64,000 nt of DNA, from contig NZ_QKMR01000015.1 in assembly GCF_003208175.1 (NCBI RefSeq), positions 1 to 64,000 on the forward strand, read 5' to 3'. Source of the stretch: Ruminiclostridium sufflavum DSM 19573 (GTDB taxonomy: Bacteria; Bacillota; Clostridia; Acetivibrionales; DSM-1351). The position numbers were made by a program, and so were the translations under genes. The notes below the pieces were generated by a model. That model was not told the DNA's origin and ran no database searches. It worked only from the letters and a program-made list of their open reading frames with translations. Shown in pieces: positions 45,091-53,846 of this stretch. Position 1 is the first letter of the stretch. Every line of letters begins with the position of its first letter.

Positions 45091-45608
45091 AAAGTATATC
45101 CATGCACCAAACCCTGTGAAATATTCTGCAAAAGCATCGGCATGGATTTAGCCTCCTTTTTATTGTTTAGAAATTTTTGTTTGACATTATTGTCTAAATT
45201 ATATATAGCATTAAATTCTGTTATTTGAAATAATACCATAAATTTTAATAAAATGCCAAATTTTTTATTATTCATAATAAGCTTTTTGCAAACAATAATA
45301 TAGTCTGCGGCCTCAAATTAAAATGTCAGATGAAACCCTAATATAAGCATTTCTAAGATATAAAAATATAAAGATGAAAAAAGTGGCTGCATTATCACAT
45401 ATATTGTAGAAAGATAAAACCTTTTCTGGTATAATATAGAATAAAAAGTGATGGCTTTCTGAATTGAAATTTTTAGTCAATTGCTTATGTACCGGTTGCT
45501 ATTATTAAAGCACATTAATACAAAACTTAGGGCTGAGAGCGAGCTTTTGCGGGAAGTCAGATATCTTGCTTTTCAATGCTTCCGACGTTATCAGGGAAAG
45601 GAAATATA
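45091..45608. other. Intergenic region between divergent nitrilase-fold and GGDEF genes
   Basis: AT-rich. An extended -10 element TGGTATAAT (45427-45435) probably starts the GGDEF transcript, giving a ~165-base leader. AGTCAATTGCTTATGTACCGG (from 45476) may be a degenerate repeat end. Nothing else was recognised. Confidence 0.4.
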
Positions 45609-46700
45609 ATGGGGTTTCTGACATTAAAGGGAGACTTGCGTAAGGATTACCTTCAGACAAAATACGAATACTATTCTAAATTTAACATGTGGGTTATAAT
45701 ATGCGGGGCATTGGCAGACGTATGCAGCCTTGTATCTGATGGTGTCATTATTGGGGCTTTTCCCTATGAGACATTGTTTAACAGGCTGTCGGTCTTTATT
45801 CCTCTTGCCATTTTTCTGATAATAGCCCGCAGGAATAATAATTATATAGTTATGTCTTGGGTATCTTACGGGTTTCTTTACTTGCTTGTTATAAATAATA
45901 TTTTGCTGCTTACGATTCTTACTGATATATCACATGCCGGAGAAGGCTATATAGAATGGATGATGGTTTTTTTTCTGGTCACGTATGCGACACCCTTTTG
46001 GGGCAGCGTCTTTGCATGCAGCGGGATGATGCTGCTTATATACCTTTCAAGCTTTTTTATCGGATATGTAGACTTTGGCGGAATGATGGCATTGATGTTT
46101 CCAATGAATGTCGCAAGTGTTGCTGTAAATTATGCAATGAATGTTGTCTACTATGACCATTACAAAACAAAAAAACAGTTGGAGAGGGCAAGTGAATGTG
46201 ATCCGCTTACCGGACTATACAATAGGAATAAAATGAAAAATATTACTTCTCTTGACGGAAATTTCTGTATTGCAAAAGGTATTAATGAAATCAGCTGTCT
46301 TTTGGTTGATATTGACTATTTTAAAAGGGTTAATGATGAATTTGGACATGAAAAGGGAGATGTCATTCTCAAGCAGGTAGCCGATATTCTTATTGCATGT
46401 GTCAGAGAGAGCGACATTGTAATACGCTGGGGAGGAGAGGAATTTTTTATCCTTCTGTATGAATGTGATAAGAAGCAAGCAGAAAGTGTTGCCGAACGAA
46501 TCAGAAAATCGGTGGAAAGCATGTGCAACAAAATTGCCAGTATAACTGTATCCATAGGGGTGGCTGTTCATGAGGGACATAGCTGGGAGGAATCTGTAAA
46601 TCATGCGGATTTGGCCTTGTACAGGGCAAAAGATAAGGGGAGAAACAATATAGTGCTATACAGTGAGTCAGAATTTTCTCCAAAGACGAGCTGTACATAA
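45609..46700 (+). CDS. Membrane diguanylate cyclase (GGDEF)
   Basis: It makes cyclic di-GMP from two GTP. The 363-residue protein has an N-terminal sensor region of about six hydrophobic segments (20-180) and a GGDEF domain. The active-site motif is GGEEF (275-279), which is catalytically competent, with DIDYFKRVNDEFGHEKGD before it and a product-inhibition I-site, RESD (266-269), exactly five residues upstream. ATG 45609 has AAAGGA six bases upstream and is preferred over 45576. No EAL or PilZ gene is adjacent. Confidence 0.9.
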   Translation: MGFLTLKGDLRKDYLQTKYEYYSKFNMWVIICGALADVCSLVSDGVIIGAFPYETLFNRLSVFIPLAIFLIIARRNNNYIVMSWVSYGFLYLLVINNILLLTILTDISHAGEGYIEWMMVFFLVTYATPFWGSVFACSGMMLLIYLSSFFIGYVDFGGMMALMFPMNVASVAVNYAMNVVYYDHYKTKKQLERASECDPLTGLYNRNKMKNITSLDGNFCIAKGINEISCLLVDIDYFKRVNDEFGHEKGDVILKQVADILIACVRESDIVIRWGGEEFFILLYECDKKQAESVAERIRKSVESMCNKIASITVSIGVAVHEGHSWEESVNHADLALYRAKDKGRNNIVLYSESEFSPKTSCT

Positions 46701-47092
46701 ATAAATGCATAATTTAACTGGTGTTATGCGACCTGCTTTAATTCCAATAAACAGAAATACTGATATTGCTGTATAAAATAGAACCTTTATATAGGATAGT
46801 TGAGTAACCAAGCTTAGCTGTCATTTTAAATGTTCTTATTTATTTTGCTCGGAAAATGATTGCAGAGCTCAATATGTGATAAAATGTTAATGCGCACAAA
46901 TTAATCAAAAATAGTCAGCGTATGATAAAATAGTATATAATATCAGTAGTTTTAAATTTTAATTTAGGTAAATTCGTACATTAAATACCTTTAAAATATT
47001 TATTTTGAGATAAACTGTTTGGTACCAGAATAGTAATTGACTTATAAATTATATTAATTACAGTATTTATATGAATTAGCGGGAGGACTAAA
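46701..47092. other. AT-rich intergenic region
   Basis: 392 bases without a gene. A lone AGTAATTGACTTAT (47029-47042) matches a repeat terminus about 50 bases before the BtrH-like gene. No terminator or strong promoter is convincing. Confidence 0.35.
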
Positions 47093-48802
47093 ATGAATAT
47101 TAAAAAGCGGCTTGATGTTGCGCCATTTCATGACAATTTTGCTCATTGTCTTGATGAGTGTATGATTTCTGTCACACAATTTTTTGGACGTAAATTTATC
47201 CTTATGTATTCACAAGCATGGGGATTTTCTTTGAAGGAGGAATTATTTGATAATACCGGGACAGTAATATCACCTGATGTAGACAGAGGGGAAGTTTATG
47301 AGCTTTTGGCCTTATATCACGGAATACATGTAACCTTTGTTAATAACACGGAAGCTGCCGGAGTAAAGGAGATTATACTTAAAGAATTGTATTATGACAA
47401 GCCTGTAGGGGTATTAATGGATACATATTACTATTCATGGGATCCAAATAAAAATCAGCATGGTAAGCATTGGTTTTTGATAACAGGTGTTGACACTGAA
47501 AAAGAGATACTTTACTGTACAGATCCATATTTTCAGCAAAAGGATGCAGTACTTGATTTTAATGATTTTATTGAAGGATATTTAGGAGTATATTTTACCT
47601 TTCATACTACCGGGGAAGAAGCCTTGGAGTATGACTGGAAAAGAATTGCAGGCAGCTCAATCAATAAAATAAAGGGAAAAGAAAGCCCCTGTATTTTTGA
47701 TAATATGATTAAGTATGCTGATTTCTTAGAAAAAAACTTCTGCTTAAAGGATGAAACCTGCAAGGGCAATAGAATTATTGATATGCCTTTTTATATAAAT
47801 TTACAGGCATTAAGCAGAGGCAGAATGCAATTTGCTTTGTTCTTAGAGGATATGGCTTCCAGATATCGTATTAAAGCCTTATTTTATGTTGCAGGAAAAT
47901 TAAGGGAAGCTGGCGGTAAATGGGATGCTGTCAGGGGTATAATGGCAAAGTGTATAGTAAAGTCTGATGAAGCCGGTATTAAATCTAGGATTCCACAAAA
48001 AATAAGAGACATATCCAGCTATGAAAGTGAAGTTTTTGATTTGCTTATGGATATCTTTGGAGCTTCCTCCTGCTTTTCTTCAGACAAATTAAGCACCGAT
48101 AGCTTTAAAGACCTCCGCTGCAGCTTTGAAAATACCGGAGAAGCTCAGAAGAATAAACACCGGCTTGTGTCAAAGCCGGATGCGGAGGCTGATATCAATA
48201 AAAATACTGAAATATCTGGACATACCGAAAATTCTGATAATTATTTTTATCTTAATTTGACGGGATATTTTAATAATAATGGCTTTGGCAGTATGTTAAA
48301 TTCAAATACTAAAGCAAATTTAAGCGGTACAGGATTGTTTTTTGTAAGAGAAGACCTTCCGGAGAAAGATGTATGGTGTATAAATAATATGAGGTTTGTG
48401 TTTCCAAAGCCTGCTGAGGATTCAAATGATAATATTACATGTCTGGAGCAATTGATAGAGGTGCCCTGTCTCAGCTGCAGAAGCTTGATGATACTTGCCA
48501 CGGCAGATTTCGGAAGCTTTAGCGAGCTTGTAACTATTCATTATAATGATGGCGGTACAGAAAAAATAAAAATAGGCTTTACCGAGTATATATTCGAGCC
48601 TTCGTACGGCGAATTAATTGCATGGGAGGGCAGAGCCTGTGAAAAAACAAATAATGCAATACAAATACATAACTCCCCGGTCAAAATATTTGCAAACAAT
48701 TACAAACTTGAAAAGTCCGGAAGAATAACGGGAATAAGTCTTCCGTATCTGCCGAATATACATATATTTTCAATAACATTGGATACAGTTAATTATGCTT
48801 GA
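47093..48802 (+). CDS. BtrH N-terminal-domain protein with C-terminal beta-rich domain
   Basis: A 569-residue protein. The N-terminal ~200 residues match the BtrH-N papain-like fold: HDNFAHCLDECM (His13, His18, Cys19), a second block PVGVLMDTYYYSW, and HGKHWFLITGVD with the catalytic-type His and Asp. A helical middle (200-340) and a low-complexity Ser/Asn linker (355-385) lead to a C-terminal beta-sandwich-like domain (~385-569). BtrH is the acyltransferase that attaches the butirosin side chain from a carrier protein, so transacylation of a peptidyl or acyl carrier is the family expectation. No NRPS, PKS or carrier-protein gene is nearby. GCGGGAGG precedes the ATG. Confidence 0.7.
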   Translation: MNIKKRLDVAPFHDNFAHCLDECMISVTQFFGRKFILMYSQAWGFSLKEELFDNTGTVISPDVDRGEVYELLALYHGIHVTFVNNTEAAGVKEIILKELYYDKPVGVLMDTYYYSWDPNKNQHGKHWFLITGVDTEKEILYCTDPYFQQKDAVLDFNDFIEGYLGVYFTFHTTGEEALEYDWKRIAGSSINKIKGKESPCIFDNMIKYADFLEKNFCLKDETCKGNRIIDMPFYINLQALSRGRMQFALFLEDMASRYRIKALFYVAGKLREAGGKWDAVRGIMAKCIVKSDEAGIKSRIPQKIRDISSYESEVFDLLMDIFGASSCFSSDKLSTDSFKDLRCSFENTGEAQKNKHRLVSKPDAEADINKNTEISGHTENSDNYFYLNLTGYFNNNGFGSMLNSNTKANLSGTGLFFVREDLPEKDVWCINNMRFVFPKPAEDSNDNITCLEQLIEVPCLSCRSLMILATADFGSFSELVTIHYNDGGTEKIKIGFTEYIFEPSYGELIAWEGRACEKTNNAIQIHNSPVKIFANNYKLEKSGRITGISLPYLPNIHIFSITLDTVNYA

Positions 48803-48907
48803 AGCTTCGTAGGATAAATTGACATGTATTTCTCAGGATGAGAAAGCTTAAAAAAGACCTTTATGAAGTGCGAAGCTAAGAGCATAATTCGGCGTGCAGG
48901 CTTACAT

Positions 48908-48950
48908 AAAAGGCTTGCACTGTTGTACACAAGTCTGCAAGCCTTTTATA
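48908..48950. terminator. Bidirectional intrinsic terminator
   Basis: AAAAGGCTTGCA (48908-48919) and TGCAAGCCTTTT (48936-48947) are perfect complements with A/T tails on each side, between convergent genes. Confidence 0.8.
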
Positions 48951-48965
48951 CCGGCGATGCGGTTT

Positions 48966-49898
48966 TTATTTGACGTTTATTACATAAACGATGTCCTTCC
49001 CTATGGGCTTTGGAGTAAATACAATTTCATATTTTCCTGAATTAAGTGCTTTAAATGTATATACTCTCGAATATAGCCAGTCGGAAATTTGAGGATTAGG
49101 ATTATTGACAGCTTGTGATATTATTTTTATACCGGTTTCATCCGATATACGGCAGGTTGAGGTAAAGCCTGCAAGGCCGCCTTCTTGCATGGATATTTTA
49201 AATAATTCGTTTGTACTGACATTTATAATATTTTCATTTGGATTGCTTATATTAATTGTACATTGAACAGTAGCAACAGGCTCTGCAGCTTCTTCCCAAG
49301 GACGGCTGTACTCGTATGTAAGGGTATAGGTTCCGGGCTTCAAGGCTTCAAAGGACCAAATCTTATGTATAGATGTTCCCGCTGTATTAGGACTGAAAAG
49401 GAAGCTGCTCTCTGAAATAAGGCTTGCGGCTTGATCCTCGGAAAAGCTGTATGACCATTCGTAACCTGTAGAAGGGTTTTCTTCCAAGGATATCTCAAAA
49501 GTACTGTTCTGAGCTATATTTATAGTACTGCCGGTTTCAGTACTTTTAAATGCATTTGCGACGGGAAAGGTTGCTAGGCTTCCCAGAAGAAATTGCTTAA
49601 GGATTGACAAATCCAAGGCATTGACAGCATTGTCTCCATTTAAATCTGCGGCTTTTTCAAAGGTGCTGCCGGAGGCGGACAATAATTTTTTTAAAAGTAC
49701 GAAATCCAAAGAGTCAACAAGCAAGTCCTTATTTAAGTCACCATACAAAATGGAATTGTAAATACCACTGCCTGAGATATCATCCGCATACGTCTCTGTG
49801 CTGGAATTTACTGCCGGAAGTGCCATACAGGAAAGCATTATGACAGATAGCAGGAATGCAGTGCTTTTCCTTGCAAAAATTGAAAAGTTACTTGTCAT
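48966..49898 (-). CDS. Cellulosomal cysteine-protease inhibitor (dockerin + tandem chagasin-like)
   Basis: A 310-residue secreted protein: signal peptide (1-~38), type I dockerin (51-107; LNKDLLVDSLD and LNGDNAVNALD repeats), then an I42 chagasin-type inhibitor (about 123-216). Its protease-blocking loops are visible as NPSTGYEW (141-148) and RPWE (199-202). A second, related beta domain (222-310) lacks NPxTG (GGLAGFTST instead) and ends with a YTFKALNSGKYEIVFTP strand pattern. Dockerin-borne chagasin inhibitors (cyspin) are known from C. cellulovorans. Start 49898 has GGAGG seven bases before it. It likely protects scaffoldin-bound enzymes from papain-like proteases. Confidence 0.85.
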   Translation of the reverse strand: MTSNFSIFARKSTAFLLSVIMLSCMALPAVNSSTETYADDISGSGIYNSILYGDLNKDLLVDSLDFVLLKKLLSASGSTFEKAADLNGDNAVNALDLSILKQFLLGSLATFPVANAFKSTETGSTINIAQNSTFEISLEENPSTGYEWSYSFSEDQAASLISESSFLFSPNTAGTSIHKIWSFEALKPGTYTLTYEYSRPWEEAAEPVATVQCTINISNPNENIINVSTNELFKISMQEGGLAGFTSTCRISDETGIKIISQAVNNPNPQISDWLYSRVYTFKALNSGKYEIVFTPKPIGKDIVYVINVK

Positions 49899-50189
49899 TT
49901 CATTTCCTCCTTTAAAAATTTTAATCATCAATTAAATATATTTAATTTAAAATTGAACCTGAAAAGTGTAACAGACATATTTTATAATGAAAATTTATGC
50001 CTTTATTATATCAAATTATGGTATTAATGTAAAATAATATATAATAAAGAATTATTAATATGGTTAAATAATAGCTTATTTATCAAAAATATATGTGAAA
50101 AGCAGCAAAATTATAGTATCATAACCCTTGACATGAAAAATTTTATGCAAGATGAGATAAATTAATTTGTAAAGGCGGATGAATAATAT

Positions 50190-51344
50190 ATGGCAACAGC
50201 ACTACTTATTATAATTTATATTGCTTTTATCAGTCTGGGTCTGCCGGATTCCATGCTGGGAGCTGCCTGGCCTGCTATACGGGTTGATTTTTCAATTCCG
50301 ATGGCAGGAGCGGGCTTAATATCAATGATTATATCAGGAGGAACTATTGTTTCAAGCATATTTAGCGGAAGGCTGCTTAATAAGCTGGGAACTGCCAAGG
50401 TTGTATTGATTAGTGTTTTTATGACCGCAATAGCTTTGCTTGGATTTTCTTTCGGCAGAAACTATGTTTGGCTGTGTATTGCTGGAATACCGCTAGGCTT
50501 GGGAGGAGGTGCCATTGATGTCGCACTGAACAACTTTGTTGCCTTGCATTTTTCAGCAAGACATATGAGCTGGCTTCACTGCTTTTGGGGAATAGGGGCA
50601 ACAGCCGGGCCTATAATAATGTCGGCGGCTATTTCAAGGTATGGGCTGTGGCAAAGAGGATACTTGGCAGTTTCATCTATACAAATATGTCTGGTGCTTA
50701 TACTGATGGTATCATTGCCTCTCTGGAGAATTTTCGGAGACACTGAGGCAGAAAAGGCTATATCGCAAGAGGCCAGTGAAAATGTTTTGAGATTGAAGGG
50801 GCTGCGTCCGGCGCTTCTGAGCTTCTTTTGCTATTGCGCGCTGGAGACTACAGCCGGTTTATGGGGCGCAAGCTATCTTGTGAATACGAAGGGGGTTTCG
50901 TCAGATGTGGCAGCGAGATGGATATCCATATATTATTTTGGAATAACAATAGGAAGACTGGTAAACGGATTTGTCACCGCTAAACTGAGTAATACTGCAT
51001 TAATACGGTACGGGCAGATTATCATTGGCGGCGGAGCTGCTATTTTGATGATATTCAATTGGGAATATGCTGTTTTGGCAGGTTTTGTTCTGGTGGGAAT
51101 AGGATGTGCTCCTGTTTTCCCTTCCATGCTCCATGAAACGCCGGTGCGCTTCGGTAAAAATAATTCGGGAAAATTGATAGGGCTTCAAATGGCATTTGCA
51201 TATATGGGGACAACCTTCGTACCTCCTGTTATCGGATTGCTTTCAGGCTTTGCAGGTATTCGCTTCTACCCTGTATTTATAATGGCAATACTTATCGTAA
51301 TGTTTGCAAGTAATGAAATGGTTAACAGAGTTTTAAAGCATTGA
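50190..51344 (+). CDS. MFS transporter
   Basis: A 384-residue permease with about 12 hydrophobic segments. N-terminal LGLPDSMLGAAWPAIR and GRLLNKLGTAK (loop 2-3 motif) place it in the major facilitator superfamily, near the FucP/YfkF-type sugar and drug families. The GLGGGAIDVALNNFVAL motif in helix 4 is characteristic of the group with sugar-like substrates. The substrate is undecided. The Shine-Dalgarno is weak (AAAGGCGG). It is monocistronic; the next element downstream is the candidate sRNA. Confidence 0.82.
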   Translation: MATALLIIIYIAFISLGLPDSMLGAAWPAIRVDFSIPMAGAGLISMIISGGTIVSSIFSGRLLNKLGTAKVVLISVFMTAIALLGFSFGRNYVWLCIAGIPLGLGGGAIDVALNNFVALHFSARHMSWLHCFWGIGATAGPIIMSAAISRYGLWQRGYLAVSSIQICLVLILMVSLPLWRIFGDTEAEKAISQEASENVLRLKGLRPALLSFFCYCALETTAGLWGASYLVNTKGVSSDVAARWISIYYFGITIGRLVNGFVTAKLSNTALIRYGQIIIGGGAAILMIFNWEYAVLAGFVLVGIGCAPVFPSMLHETPVRFGKNNSGKLIGLQMAFAYMGTTFVPPVIGLLSGFAGIRFYPVFIMAILIVMFASNEMVNRVLKH

Positions 51345-51381
51345 GCAAAATAAAACAAAATAAAATAAAATAATACAATGT

Positions 51382-51410
51382 TCGACAAAATAAAAAGCTT
51401 GTGATATAAT
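51382..51410 (+). promoter_or_regulatory. Promoter of a candidate small RNA
   Basis: TCGACA (51382-51387; five of six to consensus), exactly 17 bases, TATAAT (51405-51410). No coding start follows before a strong terminator 130 bases on. Confidence 0.7.
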
Positions 51411-51416
51411 AAAAAA

Positions 51417-51543
51417 AGAAACAGTAAGAGAGCAATCTCCCCCAAAATTTACATAGAGCCAACATACCGGATTCTCCCCTTCCGATAGTTGGCAGAATAC
51501 TAAAAAACCAGTTGAGAACTAATCATGACTCAGCTGGTTTTTT
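51417..51543 (+). ncRNA. Candidate small RNA with two C-rich anti-Shine-Dalgarno segments
   Basis: The region between MFS and NlpC genes has no ORF, but it has a consensus promoter and a strong rho-independent terminator (AACCAGTTGAG with CTCAGCTGGTTTTTT, 51502-51543). That gives an RNA of ~127 nt. An unpaired TCTCCCCC lies at 51436-51443. A hairpin (GCCAACATACCGGA 51458-51471 with TTCCGATAGTTGGC 51480-51493) displays TCTCCCC in its loop. Such C-rich loops pair with Shine-Dalgarno sequences in known Firmicute sRNAs (RoxS/RsaE, FsrA). No database family was recognised. Start and function are inferred. Confidence 0.6.
51502..51543. terminator. Intrinsic terminator of the candidate sRNA
   Basis: AAAAAACCAGTTGAG pairs with CTCAGCTGGTTTTTT with a 12-base loop. 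The flanking A and T runs make it usable from both strands, so it may also end the NlpC/P60 transcript. Confidence 0.8.
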
Positions 51544-51556
51544 GCATCAAAGCCCA

Positions 51557-51602
51557 AGCTATCTGCCGAAGGCATCAAGATGATATCATCGGCAGATAGC
51601 TT
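51557..51602. repeat. Palindrome related to the repeat after GH44
   Basis: AAGCTATCTGCCGA (51557-51570) and TCGGCAGATAGCTT (51589-51602) are perfect complements. It resembles the GCTATCGGCTGAT palindrome at 11719, and it starts 10 bases beyond the NlpC/P60 stop codon. Confidence 0.6.
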
Positions 51603-51611
51603 GACTTATAT

Positions 51612-53297
51612 TTAGAATATTCTGAAAGCACATTTGAAATTTCTAGTCCAATAAGAAGAAGTAATATTTGTAATCCTGACCTTACCGGAGCCTGAGGAAG
51701 CATCAATCATCATATTATCTCCCAAGGCTATTCCAACATGTCCGTTAAAAGTAATAATATCACCTTTTCGTATGTTGCTCATACCGGTAATTTTTTTATA
51801 TTTGGTATTTTTGCTCCAGCCGTAGGAGGTCATATAACTTTGTCTGAGGCCTGCCTGATTGAGAACCCAGTATACAAAACCCGAACAGTCGAAGGTGGAA
51901 GGACCTTTTGCACCGTATACATATCTTGCTCCAAGCTTGGATTTGGCTATTGATATCAGTGCAGATACACTTGGGCTGCCGGAGTTATCAGTATAATTCT
52001 GACCTGAGGAGCTGCTGCCTGAGCTGCCGTTACTGGAGCTGCCGTTACTGGAACTGCCGTTACCGGACCCGCTGCTTCCGCTGCCTCCGTTCCAAGCTTT
52101 TGCATTTGATGACAAAAGCTTGGATATAGTATTGGCACCTGCTTTTCCGTCTGCTGAAAGACCGTTGCGCTTCTGGAAGTTGACAACCGCATCATGAGTA
52201 TCAGAGCCGAAATAACCTGTTATACTGCTTAGATATCCAAGCTTTTTTAAATATTTTTGTATATTGGACACATCATCTCCGCTGTCGCCTATTGTAAGAG
52301 CATTTTCGGCAACATCGCCGGACATCAGCAAATCCTTGGTTGCAGGTCCTATGTAACCGTCTGCGATTAGTCCGTTATTTTCCTGCAAATGCTTGACAGC
52401 AATAACAGTGTCGTTTCCGTATTTTCCATCCGGTTTCGTGGTCAGGTAGCCAAGATCATATAGCTTTTCCTGATATTTCTTTATTTCATCATTTTCATCA
52501 CCTAAATAGAAAGAGAGGGGAACAGCTTCGGAAGAATATAAGATTTCTCTGGTTTGAGACCCTACATTTCCGTCATCATAAAGGCCGTTTCTCTTTTGAA
52601 ATTCCTTGACTGCTGCTTCCGTATCGGTTCCAAAGTATCCGGTTACGCTTGATATATAACCTAATTCGTACAGCCTTGTTTGGAGCTGCTCAACGTCCGT
52701 TCCTTCGGCACCTATGAATACAGTGTATTTTTTTGCCTTGTCTGAAAAAAGCAGTTCATATGTTTTAGCGTCAACCTCACCGGTAATTTCCAATTCATTT
52801 TTACGCTGAAATATTTGAACCGCGGATTTGATTGTTTCTCCGTACTCCTCCGTTGGTTCGTCAAGCTCGATGTAATCAAGCTCCATAAGTCTGTTCTGTA
52901 TAGCTGTGACAATGCTGTTTTTAACGCCAAGCTTGATAATATCGCCTTTTGAAGGATCAAGAAGGGGAGCTGCACCACGAGAGGTTATTGATTTCTCAGA
53001 ACTGCTTGTATCATTTGAAGGAAGGGAGGAAGCTTCTGCTTTTTCGCTGTATGTGGAAATATCCGCGGAGCTGCTGTCAGTATTTGCTTCGGTTGAAGCA
53101 CTGATATCCGCGGTATCGGCTGTGTAATCCTTTAATAACGGTGACGCGGTTGAAACCATAAGAATTGCAGCAGTCAGTGCAGCGGCACTTGAGCAAGAAA
53201 TTACAATGTGTTTAAGCTTTATTGGGTGTTCAGATATAAACTTTTTCAGTTTTTGTTTAAAATTACCTGCCAGATTTTTGATTTTTTTTATGTTCAT
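51612..53297 (-). CDS. NlpC/P60 peptidoglycan hydrolase with four peptidoglycan-binding repeats
   Basis: A 561-residue cell-wall endopeptidase (gamma-D-glutamyl-diamino acid type by family). Order: basic N-terminus and TM/signal (~30-55), Ser/Thr-rich stretch (~60-115), four PG_binding_1 repeats (about 120-395, each with an FQKRNGL-like motif), a Gly/Ser linker (~405-435), and a C-terminal NlpC/P60 domain with catalytic Cys471 in FDCSGFVYW and His in GHVGIALG. ATG 53297 is preferred over 53309 (GGGAG five bases before). The AT-rich 540-base upstream region holds no riboswitch I recognise, although related genes in other Firmicutes are under c-di-AMP riboswitches. Confidence 0.9.
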   Translation of the reverse strand: MNIKKIKNLAGNFKQKLKKFISEHPIKLKHIVISCSSAAALTAAILMVSTASPLLKDYTADTADISASTEANTDSSSADISTYSEKAEASSLPSNDTSSSEKSITSRGAAPLLDPSKGDIIKLGVKNSIVTAIQNRLMELDYIELDEPTEEYGETIKSAVQIFQRKNELEITGEVDAKTYELLFSDKAKKYTVFIGAEGTDVEQLQTRLYELGYISSVTGYFGTDTEAAVKEFQKRNGLYDDGNVGSQTREILYSSEAVPLSFYLGDENDEIKKYQEKLYDLGYLTTKPDGKYGNDTVIAVKHLQENNGLIADGYIGPATKDLLMSGDVAENALTIGDSGDDVSNIQKYLKKLGYLSSITGYFGSDTHDAVVNFQKRNGLSADGKAGANTISKLLSSNAKAWNGGSGSSGSGNGSSSNGSSSNGSSGSSSSGQNYTDNSGSPSVSALISIAKSKLGARYVYGAKGPSTFDCSGFVYWVLNQAGLRQSYMTSYGWSKNTKYKKITGMSNIRKGDIITFNGHVGIALGDNMMIDASSGSGKVRITNITSSYWTRNFKCAFRIF

Positions 53298-53309
53298 AAT
53301 ATCTCCCAA

Positions 53310-53846
53310 ATTAAATTAAATTTTTAGGATAAAATTAATAAACATACAAGCAGGTTTTTGTATAAACCGTGTTTTAAAGTTTGATGACCTTCACACAGAT
53401 TTCGGTACAGAAATTGGTAAACACTTGAGGGAAATCCTTACAGGGGCGATTTTCTATAAATCCGAATTCTATGGAGGAGTATTAACTATATGTAACGTTT
53501 ATTTTGTTTTATCCAATATTTGCCAATAAATTTATAAAATTTAAATTAACATTGAAATTATATCATATAAATATTAAAAATTATATGAATAAATAATTAA
53601 CAATTGAAAAAAATGTGTCGTTAATTATCTAAAATAAGATTAATTGCTCGAAAAATATTTAAAATGTATGCGGCAATATTTTCTGAAGCTGAGTAATTTG
53701 TACATAATATTTGTTAAAACTTTATTATTTTTTGCTAAATCACTTATGGACAAGTTTTACATATAATTATATGATAGAAAATACCTATAAAAATTATATT
53801 TTAAGCAGAAAGCAGCCTGACAACTTGCATTTTTGGAGGCAATAAA
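53310..53846. other. Long AT-rich divergent intergenic region
   Basis: 537 bases between divergent NlpC/P60 and AEC genes. Small inverted repeats (GGTTTttgtatAAACC near 53353; ATTTCGGTACAGAAAT near 53400) are present. The 53430-53490 part (GAGGGAAATCCTTACAGGGG) is the only GC-richer island and could be a structured leader on the minus strand, but it does not match the ydaO or GEMM consensus as I know them. Confidence 0.35.

Noticed and set aside
45531-45540. GGCTGAGAGC upstream of the GGDEF gene resembles the TPP riboswitch core
   Set aside because: The other conserved TPP blocks (ACCTGATC, AATACCAGCGTAGGGA-like) are absent.
53330-53520. Possible c-di-AMP (ydaO) riboswitch before the NlpC/P60 gene
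   Set aside because: Looked for because this gene type often has one, but the conserved ydaO blocks were not found on either strand. The GC-richer patch remains unexplained.
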